Source of the DNA: Maylandia zebra
Taxonomy: Eukaryota > Chordata > Actinopteri > Cichliformes > Cichlidae
DNA: 64,000 nt
Direction: 5' to 3'
Assembly: GCF_041146795.1 (NCBI RefSeq)
Contig: NC_135180.1
Coordinates: 39,616,794 to 39,680,793 of the forward strand
Part shown: positions 52,225 through 62,934 of the stretch, piece by piece
Layout: each line of letters starts with the position of its first letter
How positions within the stretch are numbered: position 1 is the first letter of the stretch
The notes under the pieces: model-generated
Told to the model about the DNA's origin: nothing
Database searches by the model: none
The model's input: the letters and a program-made list of their open reading frames with translations, nothing else
Translations under genes and position numbers: made by a program

Positions 52225-52668
52225 CCCTTCCCCAGCGGTGGCAATTTTCGGTCTGAGAAAGGCGGCACACCTGTTCGACACACAGCACTATTCTGAGGCC
52301 AAACAGTTTGTTCAAAGACATTTCTATGTCGATGATGGACTCAAATCCCTCCCTACTGAGTCAGAGGCAATTAAGCTCCTCAAAGACGCACAGGAGCTGC
52401 TCGCTGCGTCCAACCTGAGGCTCCACAAAATAGCTTCAAACAGCCCAAATGTCATGAAAGCATTCTCTACTGTAGACTTGGCAAGGGGGCTCAAGGACAT
52501 AGATTTCAACACAGAGTTTCCTCCAATGCAGAGAAGCTTAGGAGTCTGTTGGGACATTGAAGGCGACATCTTCACATTCAGAGTCTCTCAAACCGAAAAG
52601 CCTTACACCAAGCCTTACTTGGTGCGAAGCACAGAGAAATCTGTGTCTTCTGTGATGCATCGGTTATA
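52225..52668 (+). pseudogene. BEL/Pao RT C-terminal half
   Basis: Starts VAIFGLRKAAHLFD, then FVQRHFYVDDGLKSLPTESE (YVDD at 52325-52336), LLAASNLRLHKIASNSPNVM and PPMQRSLGVCWDIEGDIFTF. After about 52625 the RNase H part expected in BEL pol is missing, and the frame meets a stop at 52667. Confidence 0.85.
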
Positions 52669-52679
52669 AAAGCAGTCCA

Positions 52680-54030
52680 ACAAGAAAGCTTCCCAGAGGA
52701 GCTCAAACAAATAGAGTCAGGGAAGGACATCCCAAAGAAAAGCCCTCTCTTAAAGCTTTCTCCCTACCTTGACAAATCAGGCCTCCTGAGGCTTGGCGGA
52801 CGCCTTCTTCATTCTGACCTTGAGTCCACAGAAAAACACCCCTTGATTATGCCGCACAAACACCATGTAACTAACCTGTTAGTCCGCTATTACCATGAAA
52901 GTGTCAGGCACCAGGGGCGTCATCTTACAGAGGGTGCTTTAAGATCCGCAGGTTACTGGGTCTTAGGAAGTAAACGCCAGATCAGCAGCCTCATTTACTC
53001 ATGCGTAGTTTGTCGCAAGCTAAGGGGAGTAACACAGTTCCAAAAAATGTCAGATCTTCCTGCAGAACGTCTTAGTGCTGAGCCTCCATTCTCTTACGTA
53101 GGCATAGATGTGTTTGGGCCATGGTCGGTTGCCTCTCGTCGTACTCGGGGCGGACTTGCCAGCAGCAAACGATGGGCAGTGATGTTCACCTGCATGAGCA
53201 CAAGGGCAGTTCACCTTGAGATCATAGAGGGGATGGACACATCTAGCTTCATTAACGCTCTCCGCAGGTTCTTTTCAGTCAGAGGACCTGCAAAGCAATT
53301 GAGATCGGATTGTGGAACTAACTTCACAGGAGCCTCCAGTGAGCTAGGGTTTGACAAAAGGATTCCTTCTGACCCACGTGGTAAATCCTTCCTAAATGAT
53401 CATGGATGTAGTTGGGTCTTCAACCCTCCCTAGTCTTCTCACATGGGGGGCAGTTGGGAGCGGATGATAGGAGTGGCACTTAAGATATTAGACTCCCAGC
53501 TCGCTCAACTTGGTTCCAGGCCCCTCACGCACGACGTCCTGACCACCTTCATGGCAGAGGTGGCCGCCATCATCAACGCACGGCCGCTGGTTCCAGTGTC
53601 AAGTGATCCCGATGTTCCGTGCATCCTTACTCCTGCCACACTCCTCACGCAAAAAGTTGGTGCACCTCCAACACCCTCAGGTGACTTCGGGGAGAAGGAC
53701 CTTTACAGGCAACAGTGGAAAAGAGTTCAGAGTCTGGCCAACTCTTTCCGGCATCGCTGGCGTAAGGAGTACTTATCAACACTGCAATGCCACCGCAAGT
53801 GGCATTCCACCAGACCAAACCTGCAGCAGGGGGATGTGATCCTCCTGAAAGATCGTCTTGTGAAGAGAAATCAGTGGCCCATGGGGGTGATCGCAAAGGT
53901 TCATCCTAGTAGTGACGGACTTGTCAGGAAGGTAGAAGTCAAGGTGGTGAAAGATGGTAAAGCCAAAGTTTACTTTAGGCCAGTCACAGACGTTGTTCTT
54001 CTTGTATCAGCTGCTGTGCAACAAGTTTAG
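52680..54030 (+). pseudogene. BEL/Pao integrase with one nonsense codon
   Basis: N-terminal part KSPLLKLSPYLDKSGLLRLG and the zinc-binding region (HHVTNLLVRYYHESVRHQGR, then SCVVCRKLRG). Core: PFSYVGIDVFGPW (first Asp), LRSDCGTNFTGASSEL (second Asp) and GGSWERMIGVALK (Glu). A TAG at 53431 interrupts FNPP and SSHMGGSWE. The C-terminal domain reads GDVILLKDRLVKRNQWPMGV and AKVYFRPVTDVVLL, ending at 54030. Otherwise well preserved. Confidence 0.88.
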
Positions 54031-54072
54031 TTTGGGTCCAAGTGTGACATCTTACTGATGTCAGGTGGGGAG

Positions 54073-54546
54073 TGTTCTGGCTCCTAAATAATTTCCCCCA
54101 GGGATCAATAAAGTATTCTGATTCTGATTCTGATTCTGAAGAGTCACCACTCACGTTATGTAGTGTTATATAAGTTCATGCAATCTTTATTCGTTTCTGG
54201 CACACTGTTCATTTTATTTTGACATTCTACCGGAATGTAAAAGTGAAGTGCTACTTCTCATTACTTCCTGTCTAATGGGAGAAGGACAGTTTGCTACTCC
54301 TGTGCCTGCCTATGCTGCCTCTTAAGCCAGCACAGTCTGTAAGTTGGCAGTAATGTTGTGTTTTACCAGTGAATGTTTAGCACTAACTGCCGTGTGTTGT
54401 TTGTGATATTTTGAGAAAATAAATTCACTCAATGATGTGCTTTATTAGTCATTAGCCTAGACGCTAATTAGTGCTAGCTAACCGCTAACGTTAGCTTGTT
54501 AGCTTGTTTCGTTCTGCTTTGCTTTGCATAGTAACAGGTCATAACA
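54073..54546 (+). mobile_element. BEL/Pao 3' LTR
   Basis: Preceded by the purine-rich tcaggtggggag. Begins TGTTCTGGCTCC and ends GTCATAACA. A short LINE tail (aataatttcccccagggatc ... (TTCTGA)n, about 54087-54141) is inserted near its start. Its last 201 bp match 44656-44848. Confidence 0.8.
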
Positions 54547-54757
54547 TCTTCTAATTGTAAGAATGTTTACTTAAATCAGCTCACACGGGATATTTTGTGT
54601 TTGTTTACAGTTTTACCATTCATCCATTCATGTATTTCAACAAAGCCATGCTATGCATCCAATCAAATAAATCCACCAGAAAGGAACAACGGTGTGGTTT
54701 TTTCTACATGGGATGATGGTTGTCTGTCTGCCTAGTTAAGTGCGAGGGCAGAATAAT

Positions 54758-54842
54758 GGCTAAAGCACTTCTGGATGGATGCAAACTGCATTTCATTGCC
54801 TTGTATTTGTGACATGTGCAATGACAATAATGTTGACCCTAT
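54758..54842 (+). mobile_element. CR1-like LINE 3' tail
   Basis: Complement of about 27705-27790: agcacttctggatggatgca, actgcatttcattgcc and atgtgcaatgacaataatgt. Very short 5'-truncated copy. Confidence 0.7.
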
Positions 54843-54862
54843 TCTATGCTATTCTCCTTTCC

Positions 54863-55436
54863 TGTCACAGCTGGGGCAGCAGTCGTGTGGTGGAGTTAAA
54901 TGAGGACCCAAGATGCAAGAAACGGCTATATGCAGGTGAGCGTTTTATTTACAAGGGGTGAAACATACACAGAAATGAGGGTGGCGAGGTCTGCACGAAG
55001 ACACAAACCTAAACTGGGAAAAACTAATAAACCTGGAACACGAGATGGAACAGAGAGAGACACGGAGAGATACCAACTAACGCAGAGAAACACAGATGAC
55101 GCGACCAGGAGCACAGGCAGACACACACTATAAATACACACACCAGGCAATCAGGAAATGGCACACAGGAGGGGACACAGCTGGAACTAATGGGCATAAC
55201 AAAACACAAACCTACAAAGTAAATCAGGAAACACACAGACTGTTTTACAACACAAAACTCGGGGACCCGAACAGAGCACAGAGGACACACACAGGTAGGG
55301 CTGATACAACACTCAAACACTAAACACAAGAACCAAATCCTAAGAACTAATACCAAAATCAGAATAAACACAAAACAGAAGGTGAAACCAAAAGGAAACA
55401 CAAAACGCTGGGTCAAAATGACCCACAACCATGACA
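54863..55436 (-). mobile_element. Solo LTR (574 bp), 5-bp target duplication
   Basis: tttcc at 54858-54862 and 55437-55441. Ends TGTCACAGCTGGGG and CCCACAACCATGACA are short inverted repeats. Read on the minus strand it starts TGTCATGGTTGTGGGT, like the LTRs of elements A-C (15741, 46785, 56260), and has GTAAATAAAACGC as a poly(A) signal region. Confidence 0.9.
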
Positions 55437-55689
55437 TTTCCAGAACCCAGGGTACTTAGGAATCCCTTTCTTGATCTAGCTGCTTTAGCTTATTATAGAC
55501 AAATTTCTAAACTTGTTTTAATTAAAATAATCTTGAAATAATATTCGTCAAATAGTTAACTGATCATTTTAAAAGGAATGGTTAATTTAAAGAGAGAATT
55601 AGAGTGCATCATAGAACAGGAAGAACAGGTAATTACCTAAAGACTGAGCTCATGGATACAAAAAAAGTGAAAACGAATTTTCTCTGAAG

Positions 55690-56080
55690 GGCAGCTGGCC
55701 TCTCCATTGGCGAAATGATGAGGAGTTCAGTCATTTGAGCTGGGCTCAGAGTAGAACCCCTACTTCTCTACATTGAAAGGATCTGGTTAAACTGGTTCGG
55801 ACATCTGATAAGGATGCCTCCTGGGTGGCTTCTGGGGTAAGTGTTTCTGCCATGTCCGACTCCTGCACTACTCTAGCAGAGACCCAGCATATCCGCATCA
55901 CTGCAGCCGCAGCACCAATCCATCTGTCGATCTCCCGCTCCCTTCTCCTGTTACTCGTAAACAAGACCCAGAGATACTTAAACCCTTCCGCTTGGGGCAA
56001 GAACTTGTCCCTGACCCTCAGTGGGCACTCCACCATTTTCTGGCTGAGGACCATGGCCTCAGAATTGCAATGCTGATTCT
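55690..56080. pseudogene. RTE/Rex-like LINE fragment with internal inversion
   Basis: 55700-55810 reads on the plus strand as the LINE C-terminus (VEPLLLYIER, NWFGHLIRMPPG). 55850-56060 reads on the minus strand as the part just upstream (MVLSQKMVECPLRV, FKYLWVLFTSNRRREREIDR). The two halves meet near 55835 head to head, as left by an inversion during integration. Non-functional. Confidence 0.7.
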
Positions 56081-56259
56081 CATTCCCACCACTTCACACT
56101 GCGCTGTGAACAGTTCCAGTGCCAGCTTGAGGCCATCACCTGATGAAGCTGGAAAAAGCAGAGATGTGGGATTATCTGAGATGACCCAAGTAGAGGTCCT
56201 TCACCACTTGGCTATGCCTAGAAAGTCTGTCCATAAAAATTACAAACACAATGTGTAAC

Positions 56260-57197
56260 TGTCACGGTCCTGGGCCATTTGGCCTGGTGTTTTGTGTTTA
56301 TTATTATGATATTGTGTTCTACTACAGCAGTCCCCAACCCCCGGGCCGGTACCGGTCCGTGAGTCGTTTGGTACCGGGCCGCGAGAGTTGAGGCTCAGGT
56401 GTGAAATGTCTGGTTTTCAAGGTTTTTATCGGTTTTCAGCGTCATTTTGTTATTGTTTTTATCGTTAACACGGTTTTCCTGGGTCTTTTCATGTGTGTTA
56501 TGAAAAAAACTTATTTTTTTCGGTTCCGGTACTAGTTTTATTTTGTTGTATTTATCCGCGACACCTTAAAGGCCGGTCCGTGAAAATATTGTCGGGCATA
56601 AACCAGTCCGTGGCACAAAAAAGGTTGGGAACCGCTGTTCTACTGTATTCTGTCTATGTATTTGGGTTTAGACGTTTTAATTCGGTTTGGTTCCGTGTTT
56701 CGTCTGTTTTGTGTATGTCTGTGTGTCAGCTCGTGTCTGTGCATACCTGTTGTATTTCCTGTCTTACTTTGATAGTCCCTGTCCCGTGTGTAGTGTGTCT
56801 GGCTTTGCTTCCCCTTGTCTCGTCAGCTCTGATTTCTCCCAGCTGTGTTTCCCTCCTGTCTCCCATTCTCTGATTGCTCCTGTATGTATATACCTCCCTA
56901 ATTTCCTTTGGGATTAATAAAGTATTCTGATTCTGATAAGCCCTGTGTTTTCCTCTGCTTGTTGCTGGTCCATCTGCGTTGTCTCCCCGAATCTCCTGGT
57001 GTTTCTGCAGTATGTTTACAGATTCCAGGTCGGTTTTGTTCGTTTTCTCAATTTAGCTCCCCTTTAGTTTCTGTGTATGCCATTCTCTGCTCCTGCTGTA
57101 TCCTGCTCACCTTAAATAAAGCACTTACATCACAAGATGTGCCTGCATTTTGGGTGCTCTATCACAACCCTACACATGTGCCGCTGCAGCCGTGACA
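56260..57197 (+). mobile_element. 5' LTR of element C, with nested insertions
   Basis: Begins TGTCACGGTCCTGGG and ends GCAGCCGTGACA. Carries a 313-bp hAT MITE (56325-56637) and a short LINE tail ending (TTCTGA)n (about 56885-56938). AATAAAGCAC near 57115 is a likely poly(A) signal. Same family as 15741 and 46785. Confidence 0.8.
56325..56637. mobile_element. hAT MITE (313 bp)
   Basis: Flanks ttctacta (56317-56324) and ttctactg (56638-56645) match at 7 of 8 bases. Ends CAGCAGTCCCCAACC and GGTTGGGAACCGCTG are inverted. The CAGCGGTTCCCAACC-type end is characteristic of hAT/Charlie elements. Confidence 0.85.
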
Positions 57198-58430
57198 ATA
57201 TGGACCAGCCCAGTGTTCTGGTACAGACCCACTGCAATTCGTCTCGTTGGAGGAGCTTTGTGAGGACATTATTTACTTCGTTGAGAAGTTGGTAAACCTG
57301 TGGCTGAACCAGTCCGGGAAGGAGCTTCACCGCACTGTGGAGGCCTGGCTACAGCGACTTATTTCTGGTCTTCCATGAGCTCACTTCATCCCCTCGTACA
57401 GGATTTCCTCCTCAACGAGTTCCATCTCCACCCAGACACAGCCGCTTGCCTTCCCAGCCCGGTGGAGGATTCGTTGCCCGGTACGACGGAGGATGTTTTG
57501 CCCGGCCTGTCAGTTCAGCCTTTGGGAAGGAAGTGGCGCTCACACTGCTGACGCCCTCTCCATAGCCGGACCCCAGGATTTCAGAAAAGATGGCTGTGGT
57601 GAGTAAAAGAGAGACTTTTTTGGATGTTGAGACTGTTCACTCTGGCTCTAAGATTGTTAAAGACTGCTGTTCATCTGCATCTGCTCACTCTAAACAGAGA
57701 GCTAAACTCACAAGGACTGTTTTTTTTATTTTTTAGCCTGCTCCTCTGCCTATCAGTGCTCCAACCCCTCTTTCACTACCACCACCACTACTACTGTTAG
57801 CCCAGTCAGCTGCCCAACCTGGAGCTCAGGTACATACTCCATTGTCTGCATTTCAGTTACCTGCTCAGTGTGCAGCTCAACCATTAGTGCAGCCTGTGTC
57901 CTGGTGTCCGCCAAGGGTTCTGGAGAGCCCAGCCAGCGGTCTTCTGCCTCCACTGGAGGGTCTGAGGGGCCCGTTCAGCCGTCATCAGTTTCTGCTGGAG
58001 GGTCAGAGGAACTGCTTCAGTGCCACCACATCCTCCATCTATGGTTTCCACACCGTCACCTGGCCCTGCCTCATCTGGTCCTGCCTCACCCGGTCCTGCG
58101 ACTGCCACGCCACCATCAGGTACATGTCCTGTTCGGACGGCACGTATTGCATAGCCGTCTCATCCATGTTCGCCACGTCAACCCTGCTGGCCACTTTCCA
58201 AGCAGTTGGCTGGACATCATTGTTGTTTTGGGCCTGAACTCTGTCGTCGCTGCCATCCGTGCGGCCGGCCCCCCTTTTCCCCTTGGCTCCTGTGCTGTCG
58301 GCCTCTGGGTCGACCCCCTGAACTATCTGTGAACTGTTGCTGAGCTCCTGCGTTTCTTGTGGATTTTTTGTTTTGGACTCAGTCTCTCTGTCCTGGTCGC
58401 CCACCGCTCGCCATTGTTCGTCCTGTATCC
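57198..58430 (+). pseudogene. LTR element C: internal region
   Basis: Follows the 5' LTR. An ATG at 57200 opens only a short frame. In another frame SLEELCEDIIYFVEKLVNLW and GKELHRTVEAWLQRL are readable (57238-57350). Further on come a proline-rich part (about 57735-57900) and degenerate units akin to element B (STGGSEGPVQPSSVSAGGSE, about 57945-58010). No pol motif. Truncated at about 58430 by a LINE on the other strand. Together with element B it suggests an LTR family whose interior is only this kind of frame. Confidence 0.55.
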
Positions 58431-59110
58431 GAGGTCTGACTACCGAACAAACTCTCCTTTCCAGCACCCTGGCATAGACTTTCCCAGAGAGGTGAGGAGT
58501 GTGAACACCCCTATAGTTGGAACACATCCACCACCACAGTCGGCCATTCAAGTCTGCAGCTCACCACCTGCGCTATACACAGTACAGGTAGACCACAGCT
58601 TTCCCGTCCTGAGTCGCCTGATGTTTTGCCAGAATCACTTCAAGGCAGTCCAAAAGTCTTTTTCCATGGCCTCTCCGACCTTCTCCTACACCCAAGTTTT
58701 TGCTTCAGCCACTGCCCAAGCCATGTTCAGCTTGGCCTGTCATGCTGCAGCTGCATCTAAAGTCCCACAGGCTAAGCCCGGCTGGATTTCTTCTTCAGCC
58801 TGGTGGCTCCCTTCATCTCTGGTGTCCACCATTCGTTACCACCATGACAGAGACCAACCGCCTTGTGGTGTAGAGCTCAGTGTAGCAGCTTCAGCAATGG
58901 AGATGCTCAACATGGTCCATTCCGACTCAGTGTCCCCTGTCTCATTGGGAATGCTCGTAAAGCTCTGCTGAAGGTGTGTGTTAAAGAGCTCACGAACCAG
59001 GGTCTGTGCTAGGTGTTCCCAGTGCACCCTCACTATACATTTAAGTACACCAGGTCTCTCCAGCATCCTCCCCCGGCATCTGATTCAACTCACCACCAGG
59101 TGGTGATCAG
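58431..59110 (-). pseudogene. RTE/Rex-like LINE fragment
   Basis: Minus strand: text from about 59110 to 58560 aligns with the pre-RT region (also at 4400-4560; shared gcagtggctgaagcaaaaac). After a deletion, GVHTPHLSGKVYARVLERRV (about 58510-58450) belongs to the RT. Frames broken. Same family as 4250-5665. Confidence 0.7.
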
Positions 59111-59190
59111 TTGACAGCTCAGCCCCTCTCTTCAACCAAGTGTCCAGAATTTATGGTAATACGATTACAAAATCAATCATTGACATGCGG

Positions 59191-59513
59191 ATGTGTGTCA
59201 GGTTTACATTGTGGATTGTCATTTATGCTTAGAAATATTTACTCATATATGCTTAGAGTTTTATAATCGATTGCATAATGATAGGATGTCTGATCCTTAG
59301 CAGTCTGCAAAGACTCTGTGTGTCTCCCAGAGCACTCTGGCATGCACACACATCTTAAGGTCATGAGAGAGGTCGTGCCTTCTCTTACTGATTTATGGTA
59401 TGGGAGGACACCTACTCTGTATCTGCTTAAGTTCAAGTGCCTGTTGTTTAGGTGGACCGCTGGACTCCTGGCACCAGCTTTGGGAGTCTTCACAGGGTCA
59501 CATTTTGACCCCC

Positions 59514-59587
<74 letters not shown>

Positions 59588-59765
59588 CACACACACACGC
59601 ATGCCTATACGTACACACAGACAAGGTACTCTTTGTTTACATGTATGCCTATGTAAGACATCATATGTTAATGAACTTATTCATGTAACCACAATAAAGA
59701 GCAGTGTTACGAGGGAGCAGACGAGAGCGACTGGGGTGAGCGACAGGAACACGCTTGTCACAGTT
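59191..59765 (+). mobile_element. LTR-like repeat family X, copy 2
   Basis: Shares 59220-59515 with 8219-8610. Starts near tgtgtcaggtttac, has a (CT)n(CA)n microsatellite at 59514-59598, an AATAAAGAGCAG poly(A)-type word (59692) and an end gcttgtcaca. The overall layout is that of an LTR, but no target duplication was found. Confidence 0.5.
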
Positions 59766-60273
59766 CTCTCCCTCGTGCATGAAATCAAAGAGCTCTGCTT
59801 GGTGTGCCATGCTTTTTGCTGTTGTAGTAGAATTGTCTTGTTCCAGCGGTGGGTCTGTGCTAGACAGACCCATCACTGTCCCAGTGCCCTGTGCACTTAT
59901 GGACACCCGTATGTTCGAACATGGTGTTCGTTATGGACAAACTGTGGTTTGTACAGTCCAGTAACAAAAAACCCCTTGGGTTCAGATCCAGGATGCTGTT
60001 CCTCCCAATCGAGCCCCTCCAGGTCTCACTCTCCCTGAAAATCTCCCAGTAGGAGAACAGTCCCCAGGTGGAGTGCCCTCAAGCACCCCAGGGACCCCAA
60101 GAAGGCTGGGTACTCTGAACTGTATGCGAGGACAACAGTCAGGACCCATTCCCCAACCCACAGAGAACAAACCTTCTCATCCACAGGGAGAAACCCTGCA
60201 AGCCGAAGGGACACTAGGATACCCACCACAGCTCGCCCCCTCTCACCAAGGGCAATTCCAGACTGAGACAGAG
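59766..60273 (+). other. Unclassified repeat sequence; no gene
   Basis: A frame through 60073-60420 is rich in Pro/Gln and has no recognised domain. The sequence around 59990-60260 looks like a dispersed fish repeat continuing at 60946 beyond the solo LTR. I cannot name it. Confidence 0.3.
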
Positions 60274-60278
60274 TCCAG

Positions 60279-60940
60279 TGTCACAGTCTGGCTACAAAGC
60301 AGACTGTTGAGTGAGGAAGAGGACCCAAGTGCAGACACGCAAGAACAAAACGTAATCTTAACAGAAAACAAGCTGTTCATTAAGCCTGACAAAATAAATG
60401 CAAACAAAGGGCATTGGTGAAACTGAACAATAACCTAAACTTGGTGGACTAAAATTAAAACATGAAAAACCTTAAACATGGAGACCTGGCATGGATACAT
60501 AGAAAGACCTGGAAACATGACGTGAACTTAGCAGACGATCTGATGATGAATGACTGGAAACAGACTAAATGCACACATGAGGTGATATGGGGAAGTGGAA
60601 ACACATGGGGAAACAGCTGATATGAATGAACATAACATCACAGGAGGAGAGTAAAACTAAACACATGGATCGCAGAAGCACAATACCTCTTCAAAATAAA
60701 ACAGGAAACTTAATGAGACGCAGACATGACAACAAGAGCTTGACAACATAAGATGCACTAACACGACGCACATGAAAGCAAAGGAAACTTAAACACTGGG
60801 GTTGAAGACCCAAGGTGATCTGAAAGATTAAACTACAACAAGGCAACCTAGGCAAAACAGAAATGAACTTAGAAAACCTAAAGGACTTAAACATAAACAT
60901 AAACTCAAAACGTTGGGTCAGAAGACACAGGATCATGACT
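60279..60940 (-). mobile_element. Solo LTR (662 bp), 5-bp target duplication
   Basis: tccag at 60274-60278 and 60941-60945. Ends TGTCACAGTCTGG and CAGGATCATGACT; the last base is changed from the expected A. Oriented opposite to 15741, same broad LTR family. No coding content. Confidence 0.85.
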
Positions 60941-61230
60941 TCCAGCCCCTCTCCAGGAGATTGGTTCCTGACACCAAGCGATGTGTTGACGGGACCCCGA
61001 CCTGTAAACCTCATGCACTAACTCAGACTCCATCCCCACCAGAGGGTTGGCATTCAATGTACCAATTGCTAGTCTTGTCTGTAAAGGTTTTCAGTCATCC
61101 AGGTCATCGTAGTCAAAGGAGCTTGCAAAGAAAAGCGTCTTCTTTAAGTTGCTTGAAAACGTTTCACCTCTCATCCGAGAAGCTTCTTCAGTTCTAAGGT
61201 CAAATGGTGGGGAGTCCCAGATTTAAATCT

Positions 61231-61292
61231 ATGGTAGCAAGGTGTTTTGCAATGTTATAATGTTATAACATTTCAAAACACCTTGCTACCAT
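61231..61292. repeat. 30-bp stem palindrome at the 5' end of the Penelope copy
   Basis: atggtagcaaggtgttttgc (61231) pairs with the complement ending at 61292 through 30 bp with one mismatch and almost no loop. It lies at the join between the inverted terminal arm and the coding region. Confidence 0.93.
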
Positions 61293-62603
61293 CCTTGCTC
61301 CTCTCGTGGGGAACACACCACACCACATCAAGAACTCCACTGACTTCACCGACAAGGTCCAGAAACTTACCCTGGATCCAGATGAAACCATGGTGTCCTT
61401 TGATGTAGTCTCTCTCTTCACTTGCATACCCACCACGGAGGCCGTGGAGACGGTCAGAAAACGACTACAAGAAGACAGCTCCTTGGAGGACAGGACCAAC
61501 TTCACACCCGATCAGATCTGCACACTGTTAGACCTCTGCCTCACCACAACATACTTCAAATATAACGAAGGCTTTTACAGACAAAAACATGGCTGTGCCA
61601 TGGGCTCCCCCGTGTCACCTATTGTAGCAACCTTTACATGGAGAAAGTGGAAAGGAAGGCTCTTGGCTCTTTCAAAGGAAGAGTACCCAGCCACTGGTAC
61701 AGATATGTGGACGACACCTGGGTCAAAATCAAGACACAAGAAGTGGAATCCTTCACTGCGCACATTAACGCTGTGGATAAAAACATCAAGTTCACCAGGG
61801 AAGACACAAAGGACAACTGTTTGCCTTTCCTGGACTGCGCTGTGCACATCGAAGAGAACGGCAACCTCAACATCAAAGTTTACCGGAAGCCCACACACAC
61901 GGACCAGTACCTCCTCTTTGACTCCCATCACCCTTTGGAACACAAACTTGGAGTAATCAGGACCCTACACCACCGGGCAGAACATGTTCCCTCTAAGCCT
62001 GAAGGAAAAAAAGAAGGAACACACATGTAGGGAAGCACTTAAAACATGCGGCTATCCTAATTGGCCATTTATAAAGTCAGCAAAGATGCACAGAAAAGAA
62101 GACCAGACACCAGCGAGGGAGGAAAAGAAGGACAGACGCAACAACATTGTCATCCCCTATGTAGCCGGTGTATCAGAGAAACTCAGGAGAGTTTTCTCCA
62201 AGCACGACATCCCGGTGCATTTCAGACCCAGCAACACGCTCAGACAAAAACTGGTTCACCCGAAAGACAAAACTCCAAAACACAAACTTAACAATGTGGT
62301 GTATGCTGTACAGTGCAGCGAGGAATGCCCAGACCTCTACATCGGAGAGACCAAACAGCCACTTCACAAGTGCATGGCACAACACAGAAGAGCCACCTCC
62401 ACAGGACAAGACTCAGCAGTCCATCTGCATCTAAAGGTCAAAGGTCACTCTTTGAGGATGCCAATGTTCACATGTTGGACAGAGAGGACAGATGGTTCGA
62501 AATTGGAGTGAAAGAAGCCATCTATGTCCACTGTGAGCGACCATCTTTGAACAGAGGCGGGGTTTACGACACCAACTGTCTGCCATCTATAATCCAGTTT
62601 TGA
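61293..62603 (+). pseudogene. Penelope-like RT and GIY-YIG endonuclease, frameshifted
   Basis: Frame 1 (61306-61640): DETMVSFDVVSLFTCIPTTE (RT motif A) and HGCAMGSPVSPIVATF (motif B). Frame 2 (61638-62030): SHWYRYVDDTWVKIKT (YVDD at 61704-61715) and FLDCAVHIEENGNLNIKVYR. Frame 3 (61984-62445): a linker, then VVYAVQCSEECPDLYIGETK, the GIY-YIG nuclease signature near 62296-62355, with MAQHRRAT following. Frame 4 to 62603: EDRWFEIGVKEAIYVHCERP with the end of the nuclease. Three frame changes. RT plus GIY-YIG is diagnostic of Penelope-like elements. N-terminal RT parts are missing. Confidence 0.9.
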
Positions 62604-62934
62604 GATCCCTTCCCAGACGCCTTAACGCCCACTCACATCCTGGACCATCTGACCTCAGGAATTCGCATGATAAGGTGGGGCCAGGTTTCACAATGAGCTC
62701 ACCCGAAACCCTGGCTGATTGGGACCCACACCCAGTTTCACACCTTGGCTCAGGTGATTAGAGGATCACCAGGGGGTCCTTTGTCCCTCTGTGGGGGGAA
62801 ACTCCCACTAGGTTTAAATCTGGGACTCTCCACCATTTGACCTTAGAACTGAAGAAGCTTCTCGCATGAGAGGTGAAACGTCTTCAAGCAACTTAAAGAA
62901 GTCCAGACGCTTTTCTTTGCAATTGCTAGTCTTG

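Larger units (their letters stand above)
61078..62919 (+). mobile_element. Penelope-like element (1.84 kb) with 15-bp target duplication
   Basis: caattgctagtcttg occurs at 61063-61077 and 62920-62934. The 5' end carries, in inverted orientation (about 61118-61230), the terminal repeat that ends the element (about 62809-62919), so the copy has inverted terminal arms of about 110 bp. A 30-bp hairpin follows at 61231-61292. The interior encodes RT and a GIY-YIG endonuclease in broken frames. The unit sits inside another dispersed repeat (60946-61062 continuing at 62935). Confidence 0.92.

Noticed and set aside
59239-59656. ORFs with Cys-Val or His-Thr runs
   Set aside because: Translations of the (CA)n microsatellite at 59530-59598. 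The same applies to 51593-51799.
62845-62895. Hammerhead ribozyme in the Penelope terminal repeat (gatgagaggtgaaac)
   Set aside because: Penelope-like ends can encode hammerheads, and GATGAG...GAAAC is suggestive. But the conserved U of CUGAUGA is G or A in the copies at 7480 and 61180, and the 62869 copy reads GCATGAG where the GATGAG word is also lost. No convincing helix III or I pairing was found by eye. A covariance search for hammerhead types I-III would settle it.
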